From: Paraburkholderia flagellata
GTDB lineage: Bacteria > Pseudomonadota > Gammaproteobacteria > Burkholderiales > Burkholderiaceae
Reading direction: 5' to 3'
Length of the DNA: 64,000 bases
NCBI RefSeq assembly: GCF_021390645.1
Contig: NZ_JAJEJT010000004.1
Span: 434,001-498,000 of the forward strand
Positions 58,549 to 64,000 of this stretch are shown here, piece after piece. The translations under genes and the position numbers were made by a program. Within the stretch, counting starts at the first letter, position 1. Every line of letters begins with the position of its first letter. The notes beneath the pieces are model-generated. The model did not search any database, was not told the origin of the DNA, and was given only the letters and a program-made list of their open reading frames with translations.

Positions 58549-58968
58549 TCAATTCGTCCGCAAGCTCGGTTGCGGTGGGGCGTCCGCGCCCGCTCGCGCG
58601 CGGCGCGGCGTGAGCACGGCCAGGACGGCGGCGACGATGAAAAGGGCGGGCACGTCACCGAGCAGATGGCCGAGATGGCCAGGCGACATCAGCGACTGGA
58701 CCGTCATGATCGCGCCGTGCACGACGCTCGACCACACCGTGAACCAGATCAGGCTCAAATGCTCGAGCGGACGGCGCGCCGCGCGCATGAGAAACACGCC
58801 CAGCGTGGCGTAGATGCCGACGATCATCAGCGGGTAGTCCGAATGGCCCACGTGCCAGGTCCAGCCTGACGGCCAAAGCACCATCAACGGGTAGATGGCG
58901 AAGGTGGCAATCGCGCCGACCGCGTAGAGGGCGATGGAAAGGGTCTTGAGCCTGGTCGAGTCTTCCAT
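58549..58968 (-). CDS. Small integral membrane protein (DUF6632-like)
   Basis: The product has 139 residues with four hydrophobic segments: about 7-30, 42-62, 72-92 and 105-120. Conserved-looking parts are PSGWTWHVGHSDYPLMIVG, LIWFTVWSSVVHGAIM and GHLLGDVPALFIVAAVLA. I recall a family of this pattern catalogued as DUF6632, without known function. The ATG at 58968 follows GGGGTG. Single gene. Confidence 0.75.
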   Translation of the reverse strand: MEDSTRLKTLSIALYAVGAIATFAIYPLMVLWPSGWTWHVGHSDYPLMIVGIYATLGVFLMRAARRPLEHLSLIWFTVWSSVVHGAIMTVQSLMSPGHLGHLLGDVPALFIVAAVLAVLTPRRARAGADAPPQPSLRTN

Positions 58969-59184
58969 GGCGCACCCCGTTGTGTCCGTCTCACAGTATG
59001 GCGAATATGCGCGCACGCGGTGTCTCGTGCAAGTCCCTTGGGAATAGCGCGTCAGTTCGTGCGATGTGCCAGCGTGATGGGCGATGTTCGCGGCCCTTCA
59101 CGCCAACGACGTCAACAGGAAAACATCGCCGCGACAATCTCACGAACCAGGACGCGCGCACCACGTTCTAGCGCGCCATGCCGC

Positions 59185-60354
59185 TCACACGGCCGCAGCC
59201 ACCGGCCGCACCGCCGCGATCGGCGGCTGTCCGGTCTGCTGCCGCGAGCGGCCCGAGCTTAGATAGTCGGCGATCGAATCCTGCGTGATCTCGCCGACGT
59301 AGGCGCCGTCAGCGTCGAGCACCGGCATCCACGAGGCGCGGAACTGGTACATCTTCGAGAGCACGATGCGCAGGTTGTCGTCGACGGATACAGACGCGTG
59401 AAGCGGCGTGATGCGATCGCCGCACACGCCTTCGGCGCCGCGCGCGGCACGCCGCGCCACGAAGCCGAGCGCATGCTGCGCGTCATCGAGCACGGTGAGG
59501 TAACGGCAATCGGCCTCGTCCATCACGGCGAACGCGTGCGCGAGCGGCGTGTCCATGCGTGCGGTTTCGGGTTGCGTGGCCGCGTCGCCGGCCTTCACGA
59601 GCAACAGGCGCTTGAGCGTGCTGTCCTGGCCCACGAACTGTGCGACGAAGTCGTCATGCGGGCGCGCGAGCAGGGTATCGGGATGGTCGTATTGCACGAG
59701 TTTGCCGCGCCGGAACACAGCGATGCGGTCGCCCAGCTTGATCGCCTCGTCGATATCGTGGCTCACCATGATGACGGTCTTCTTCAGTTGCCGCTGCATC
59801 TGGAAGAACTCGTTCTGGATGGATTCGCGATTGATCGGATCGACGGCGCCGAATGGTTCGTCCATGAGCAGGACGGGCGGGTCGGCGGCCAGCGCGCGAA
59901 TCACGCCGATACGTTGCTGCTGCCCGCCCGAAAGTTCACGCGGATAGCGCTTCAAATACAGCTTCGGGTCGAGCGCGACCATCGACATCAGCTCCGCCGC
60001 GCGCCCGGCGCAGCGTTTCTTGTCCCAGCCGAGCAGGCGCGGCACGACCGTGATGTTCTCTTCGATCGTCATGTTCGGAAAGAGGCCGATCTGCTGGATC
60101 ACGTAGCCAATGTGGCGGCGCAGATCCACTTCGTTCAGGCCCGTGGTGTCCTCGCCGTTGATGAGCACGCGGCCCGAGGTCGGCTCGATCAGCCGGTTGA
60201 TCATCTTGAGCGTGGTGGTCTTGCCGCAGCCCGAGGGGCCGAGGAACACGCAGATCTCGCCTTCGGCCACCGAAAGGCTCACTGAATCGACGGCGCGCAC
60301 GGTCTGGCCGTCCTTCTGCGTGAAAGTCTTTGTGAGTTGGTCGAGTTCGATCAT
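59185..60354 (-). CDS. Osmoprotectant ABC transporter, ATPase with CBS domains
   Basis: The product has 389 residues. The nucleotide-binding domain (1-240) has Walker A GPSGCGKT, signature LSGGQQQRIG and Walker B VLLMDEPFGAVD. Two CBS motifs follow (about 255-370; DCRYLTVLDDAQHALGFV and FRASWMPVLDADGAYVGEI), as in OpuA/ProV-type ATPases, where they sense ionic strength. AGGAG lies 10 bases before the ATG, which overlaps the stop of the permease gene upstream (ATGA). It drives uptake of quaternary amines such as glycine betaine or choline. Confidence 0.92.
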   Translation of the reverse strand: MIELDQLTKTFTQKDGQTVRAVDSVSLSVAEGEICVFLGPSGCGKTTTLKMINRLIEPTSGRVLINGEDTTGLNEVDLRRHIGYVIQQIGLFPNMTIEENITVVPRLLGWDKKRCAGRAAELMSMVALDPKLYLKRYPRELSGGQQQRIGVIRALAADPPVLLMDEPFGAVDPINRESIQNEFFQMQRQLKKTVIMVSHDIDEAIKLGDRIAVFRRGKLVQYDHPDTLLARPHDDFVAQFVGQDSTLKRLLLVKAGDAATQPETARMDTPLAHAFAVMDEADCRYLTVLDDAQHALGFVARRAARGAEGVCGDRITPLHASVSVDDNLRIVLSKMYQFRASWMPVLDADGAYVGEITQDSIADYLSSGRSRQQTGQPPIAAVRPVAAAV

Positions 60355-61004
60355 GTCTTCTGTACTCCTTTCGGTGTCAATGCGCGTTGCAGCATCTGCA
60401 ACAGCAAGTCGGCGACGATCGCGAGCACGCTCACGAGCACCGCGCCCACGAGCAGCTTCATCATGCTGCTCTGGCCAATGGCGCGAATGATCAGCGTGCC
60501 GAGTCCGCCCGCGCCGATCACAGCGGCAATGGTCATCACGCCAATGTTCATCACGACCGCCGTGCGCACGCCCGCGAGAATCACGGGGACGGCCAGCGGC
60601 AAATCGACAAGACGCAGGCGCTGCCACGACGTCATGCCGATGCCGGTGCCCGCTTCCTTGATGCCCGCGTCAACGTTGCGCAACGCGAGGTAGGTGTTGC
60701 GCATGATCGGCAGCAGCGAATAGAGGAAGACGGCCGTGATAGCCGGCACCGCGCCAATGCCCTGCCCGAAGCGCGAGAACACGGGAATCATGAGGCCGAA
60801 CAGCGCGATGGAGGGCAGCGTGAGGATGATGGTCGCGAGTCCCAGCAGCGGCGTGGCGAGCCAGTCGTGACGGCTGATCAGCACGCCGAGCGGCACGCCC
60901 GCGAGGATCGCGCAGCCCACGGCAATGCCCACGAGGTAGAGGTGCTGCAGCGTGAGTTGCAGCAGTTCGGGCCAGCTAGAACCAAGATAGTCGAATACGT
61001 TCAT
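60351..61004 (-). CDS. Osmoprotectant ABC transporter, permease
   Basis: The product has 217 residues with about six membrane segments and the permease motif LRNVDAGIKEAGTGIGMTSW before the last helices. The length matches OpuBB/YehW-type permeases. AGGAGG lies 4 bases before the ATG. It follows the binding-protein gene by 10 bases and forms the channel with the second permease of the operon. Confidence 0.92.
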   Translation of the reverse strand: MNVFDYLGSSWPELLQLTLQHLYLVGIAVGCAILAGVPLGVLISRHDWLATPLLGLATIILTLPSIALFGLMIPVFSRFGQGIGAVPAITAVFLYSLLPIMRNTYLALRNVDAGIKEAGTGIGMTSWQRLRLVDLPLAVPVILAGVRTAVVMNIGVMTIAAVIGAGGLGTLIIRAIGQSSMMKLLVGAVLVSVLAIVADLLLQMLQRALTPKGVQKT

Positions 61005-61014
61005 GCGGCCTCCT

Positions 61015-61938
61015 TCAAGGGAGCGAATGCGTGCGCAGGAAATCCGCCGCCACTTGCTGGGCGGACTTGCCGTCGAGATCCACGGCCTTGTTCATGTCCT
61101 GCATCACGTCGTTGTTGAGGGCGGCGGAAAGCGCGTTGAGTTGCGCGGCCAGTTTGGGATTGCGTTCCAGCACTTCCTTGCGCACCACGGGCGTGGCGTT
61201 GTACGGCGGGAAGAAGTGCTTGTCGTCTTCGAGCGGTACGATTCCGAAGCCTTTGACGCGGCCATCCGTGGTGTAGACGAGGCCGATCTTCAACTGGTTG
61301 TTGTGCAGCGCCGTGTAGACGAGGCCGGGGTCCATCTGCTTCATCTGCGAGCGGCGAAAGCTCATGTCGTAGGTGGCGAGCAGGGGCTTGAGGCCATCCG
61401 GGCGATTGGCGAACTCGGCGTCCATGCCGAATACGTAGCGCCTGGCGTCGGGGTCGGTTTTCAATCTTTGCGAAAGCTGCGAGACCGTGGTGATACCCGT
61501 TTCCTCGGCGAATTTGCTTGGCAGACCTAACGCATAGGTGTCGTTCAGCGGTGAGGCGTTGAGCCAGACGAGTCCGCGCGGCGCATCGAGCGCCTTCACG
61601 CGTTCGTACATTGCTTCGGGCGAGAGCTTTTCCGTTAGCTTGTCGTAGACGAGTGCCGCCGTGCCTGTGTAGTCCCATACGAGGTCGAACTGGCCATTCT
61701 CGAGCGCGCTGCGCATGAGCGTGCTGCCGAGGCCCGATCGCACCTCCACGGTATAGCCGCGCGAACGCAAGTATTGCGCCGTGACTTCGGCGAGCACGTA
61801 TTGCTCGGTGAAGTTCTTCGCGCCCAATACGAGCTTGGGCTGCGCGAATGCGGGCGTGGCGGCGGCAACGAGCGCCGTGCCGACCAGGCAGGCTTGAATG
61901 AAGCGGCGCAGGTAATTGAAGGGTGACGCGAGCATCAT
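61015..61938 (-). CDS. Osmoprotectant ABC transporter, substrate-binding protein
   Basis: The product has 307 residues, OpuAC/OsmF family. The signal peptide (LVGTALVAAATPAFAQ) precedes LVLGAKNFTEQYVLAEV, a hallmark of OsmF/OpuBC binding proteins, then WDYTGTAALVY and NNQLKIGLVYTTDGRV. GGAGG lies 6 bases before the ATG, which overlaps the upstream permease stop. It binds quaternary ammonium solutes in the periplasm; the exact ligand cannot be told. Confidence 0.92.
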   Translation of the reverse strand: MMLASPFNYLRRFIQACLVGTALVAAATPAFAQPKLVLGAKNFTEQYVLAEVTAQYLRSRGYTVEVRSGLGSTLMRSALENGQFDLVWDYTGTAALVYDKLTEKLSPEAMYERVKALDAPRGLVWLNASPLNDTYALGLPSKFAEETGITTVSQLSQRLKTDPDARRYVFGMDAEFANRPDGLKPLLATYDMSFRRSQMKQMDPGLVYTALHNNQLKIGLVYTTDGRVKGFGIVPLEDDKHFFPPYNATPVVRKEVLERNPKLAAQLNALSAALNNDVMQDMNKAVDLDGKSAQQVAADFLRTHSLP

Positions 61939-62651
61939 GCGAGCCCTCCTTGACGCGATAGCCAGTGATGGCTGCCGGTCGCGACCACACCGTCAATCAC
62001 GAGCGCGAGCGCGGCGGTGAACGCGGCGCCGAGCAGCAGCAAGGGCTGATCGTTCAGATAGATGCCAGGGAAAATGAGAGAGCCGAGGCTGTCCGCGCCG
62101 ATCAGATAAGCGAGCGGCGCGGTGCCCACGTTGATGGCGAGCGCGGTGCGCACGCCGCCAACGATAATGGGTAGCGCATTGGGCAATTCCACGCGCGTGA
62201 GTGACTGCCAGCCCGTCATGCCGATGCCGCGCGCGGCTTCGCGCAACGCGCCCGGCACGTTTTTCACGCCTTCATACGTATTGCGCGTAATGGGCAGGAG
62301 CGACGCGAGAAAGAGGGCGACGATCGCGGGAATGTCGCCGATGCCAAACACGCCGAGCGCGATGGCCAGTACCGCGAGCGACGGAATCGTGTTGCCCACG
62401 TTGAAGATCTGCATGAAGCGTTCGGCCTGACGCGCGAAGCGGGGCCGGCTGAGCAGCACGCCGGCGGGCACGCCGACCGCGATGGCTAGCGCCATCGAAT
62501 AGCCGACGAGCAGCAGGTGACGCCCGGTGTAGTAGGCGAGGTCGCCTGCGTGGCTGTGCCACGTATCGGCGCCGATGGCGCGCGAGAGTGCCCACGCAAT
62601 GACGGCAAGGGCGATCAGGCTGCCTGCGAGCAGGGCAGAGCGTCGAGTCAT
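61935..62651 (-). CDS. Osmoprotectant ABC transporter, permease (first gene of operon)
   Basis: The product has 238 residues with an N-terminal signal-anchor (LLAGSLIALAVIAWAL), about six membrane helices and the permease loop VKNVPGALREAARGIGMTGW. The ATG at 62651 has GGAGG 9 bases upstream; the frame extends to 62723 without such a site. The gene order permease-binding protein-permease-ATPase, all overlapping or within 10 bases, makes this a single transcript. Confidence 0.9.
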   Translation of the reverse strand: MTRRSALLAGSLIALAVIAWALSRAIGADTWHSHAGDLAYYTGRHLLLVGYSMALAIAVGVPAGVLLSRPRFARQAERFMQIFNVGNTIPSLAVLAIALGVFGIGDIPAIVALFLASLLPITRNTYEGVKNVPGALREAARGIGMTGWQSLTRVELPNALPIIVGGVRTALAINVGTAPLAYLIGADSLGSLIFPGIYLNDQPLLLLGAAFTAALALVIDGVVATGSHHWLSRQGGLA

Positions 62652-63486
62652 GAAGGTACGCCTCCTTGTTTTGTGCCGCGCGGCGCAACGCTGCACAGCG
62701 GGGACGCCCGTGAGGATGCTCAAGGCGCCGCGAAGGAAGTTCGTGATCCCGGCATGGCCGCGATTGGAACCGACGAAAAAATAGCGGACGTGCCAGTGCG
62801 CCCACGCACGGTGGCCACGTGGCGGCAGTCGCGTGAACGCGCATTTCGCGTTCTTCTGGTTGTCATGTTCAGCTCAACGGCGTCGAGCAAATCGATGCGC
62901 GCTGGAGCAGGAACCGCCTGATGGCGGCATGGATGCGAGGGCTTTGAGCCGCTACGCGAGGGCCGGAGACCCGTTTGAATGGCGCTTGCGACACAGCAGT
63001 CCTTTAGCGTGGACCTTGTGTCTCAATGCGCACGAGAACGACTTCGTTGTGATCGAAACCAGATGAGTATAGAGCATTCGATTAGGTGCGTCTACCTTGG
63101 GGAACGATCGCGGCTCGACACATAACAGGTGCAATTGCATTCGATATGTCATTTCGGTAAATTAATAAGGTATCCAGATAAAATTATTTCGGTAGCATTT
63201 CCCGTTTTCCAAACGTGACAGAAAAATCACGTATAGGTAGGCATTTTCTGCATCGTGGCGGGTAGCAAATGGTGTTCCTGGCGTTCATCGCGGCGCGATG
63301 CGCCAGAATGTTCCGCTCTTTGATCCATCTTAAGTTTCGTTTAAGAAAGACCATTTATTTTGAAGCGCTTCGCATCATCGATGCTCGCCGATTGAACGCA
63401 GCGGCCATCGATCTCACTTCCGATTTCACATCGAGAAGCGCGGCGCCTGCTCGCGTTTCTCTGCTCTGCAATCCGTCATTCGATTC
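62652..63486. other. Divergent region between the osmoprotectant operon and the M23 gene
   Basis: No convincing gene is seen in these 835 bases; a frame at 62833-63066 lacks a ribosome-binding site and family features. From about 63120 the sequence is clearly AT-richer and probably holds the promoter of the M23 gene. A PmrA/QseB-like box is at 63329-63345. Confidence 0.45.
63329..63345. promoter_or_regulatory. PmrA/QseB-like response-regulator box
   Basis: CTTAAG-TTTCG-TTTAAG fits the YTTAAK-N5-YTTAAK direct repeat bound by PmrA/BasR- and QseB-type regulators. It lies 141 bases before the M23 gene start. Confidence 0.45.
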
Positions 63487-64000
63487 ATGGCTTTTCGTGC
63501 AATAGCGGCCTCACCGGGCTTCGTGGGGAAACTCGTCGTTGTGTCCGCAATCGGGTTGACGAGCGCCGCGTGGCTCGCGCATAGACAGACGGACGTCGCG
63601 ACCGACGATCCGCTATCCGGTGCTGCGGCGGTGACGTCCGCAGCGCCGGCGCATGATGCGGCGGCGCAGGCGGCCAGCGCGGTGCCGGCGAGCGAAAGCG
63701 CGCCAGCGTTTCGCGTGGAAACCGCCGTGGTCGAGCACAGCTTCTCGGAGGCGGCCCAGCGTCTCGGGGTGGATGCGGCGACGACGGCACGCCTTGCGCG
63801 CGCATTTTCGGGCCGGCTCGATTTTCGGCGCGATCTGCAACGCGGCAGCGAAATCCGCTTCGTTTTTCGCAATGATGCAAGCGGTGCGAACGAGGCAAAA
63901 GATTCGAACGACGTGAGCGCTCCGGATGCCGGCGCGGCGCAGGACGCGAAGACTTCCCTCGATACGCCCGTTGCGATCCGTATCTCGAACGGCAACGTCT
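63487..64000 (+). CDS. Probable M23-family cell-wall peptidase, N-terminal part
   Basis: The frame is open from the ATG at 63487 to the window end, giving 171 residues without a stop. A membrane anchor or signal segment (about 13-31, GKLVVVSAIGLTSAAWLA) is followed by an Ala-rich linker and then FSEAAQRLGVDAATTARLAR and LDFRRDLQRGSEIRFVF. This second block resembles the N-terminal module of M23 murein endopeptidases such as MepM; the catalytic domain would lie beyond the window. No Shine-Dalgarno is visible. The call rests on the N-terminal module only. Confidence 0.6.
   Translation, partial: MAFRAIAASPGFVGKLVVVSAIGLTSAAWLAHRQTDVATDDPLSGAAAVTSAAPAHDAAAQAASAVPASESAPAFRVETAVVEHSFSEAAQRLGVDAATTARLARAFSGRLDFRRDLQRGSEIRFVFRNDASGANEAKDSNDVSAPDAGAAQDAKTSLDTPVAIRISNGNV

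Noticed and set aside
62833..63066. 77-codon plus-strand frame in the divergent region
   Set aside because: No Shine-Dalgarno, no hydrophobic or domain pattern and unusual composition; treated as non-coding.

Overview
The window is high-GC DNA, densely packed with genes. It looks like part of a Burkholderiaceae chromosome, most likely Paraburkholderia, Caballeronia or Burkholderia. The grounds are two Porin_4-type porins whose mature ends read AQSSVTLYG, several MFS/aromatic-catabolism clusters, a tandem DUF1254 pair, MotAB and two chemoreceptors, and a gsi-type peptide transporter. I see no rRNA, intact tRNA, insertion sequence, prophage or CRISPR array. The genus is an inference.

Layout. 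(1) 2-3787: end of a catabolic operon with an extradiol dioxygenase (5' truncated), an HpcH/HpaI aldolase, a ThDP enzyme and a 4,5-dihydroxyphthalate-decarboxylase-like protein. (2) 3880-9133: exported proteins, namely a TolB/PD40 beta-propeller and two DUF1254/DUF1214 paralogues, one with a Tat-type and one with a Sec-type signal. (3) 9381-23432: a large mostly minus-strand catabolic/uptake block with a GMC oxidoreductase, two alkylsulfatase-like metallo-beta-lactamase-fold proteins, two MFS carriers, a porin, a split ThDP decarboxylase, a Crp/Fnr regulator, a semialdehyde dehydrogenase and an outer-membrane protein. (4) 23433-26810: a second porin and an AraC regulator, bracketed by two related promoter-like blocks, with a possible gene relic. 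(5) 26811-31131: a lactonase-like propeller, a chemoreceptor and a DegT aminotransferase. (6) 31132-36255: an HTH-citrate synthase-like protein, a VOC protein, an MFS carrier and an SDR, divergent from a D-2-hydroxyacid dehydrogenase; two matching 17-bp operators lie about 70 bp in front of each side. (7) 36277-39560: a divergent intradiol dioxygenase/Rieske oxygenase pair and a PRC-barrel protein. (8) 39705-44193: motAB and a GAF-PAS-PAS-GGDEF protein. (9) 44490-53810: an RpiR regulator, iaaA, gsiABCD, a P1 peptidase and an M55 D-aminopeptidase, forming a peptide import and salvage operon. (10) 53913-59000: glgX, an ABM-fold protein, a chemoreceptor with a sigma-28-like promoter and a small membrane protein. 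(11) 59185-62651: a four-gene osmoprotectant ABC importer. (12) 63487-64000: the start of a probable M23 cell-wall peptidase.

How it fits together. Most of the window is nutrient acquisition: outer-membrane channels, MFS or ABC carriers, ring-cleaving or hydrolytic enzymes, and dehydrogenases. Candidate operators in several intergenic regions suggest separate local control of each cluster. The least familiar part is region 3, where two adjacent alkylsulfatase-like proteins have lost several canonical metal ligands and sit in a translationally coupled cluster with a GMC oxidoreductase.
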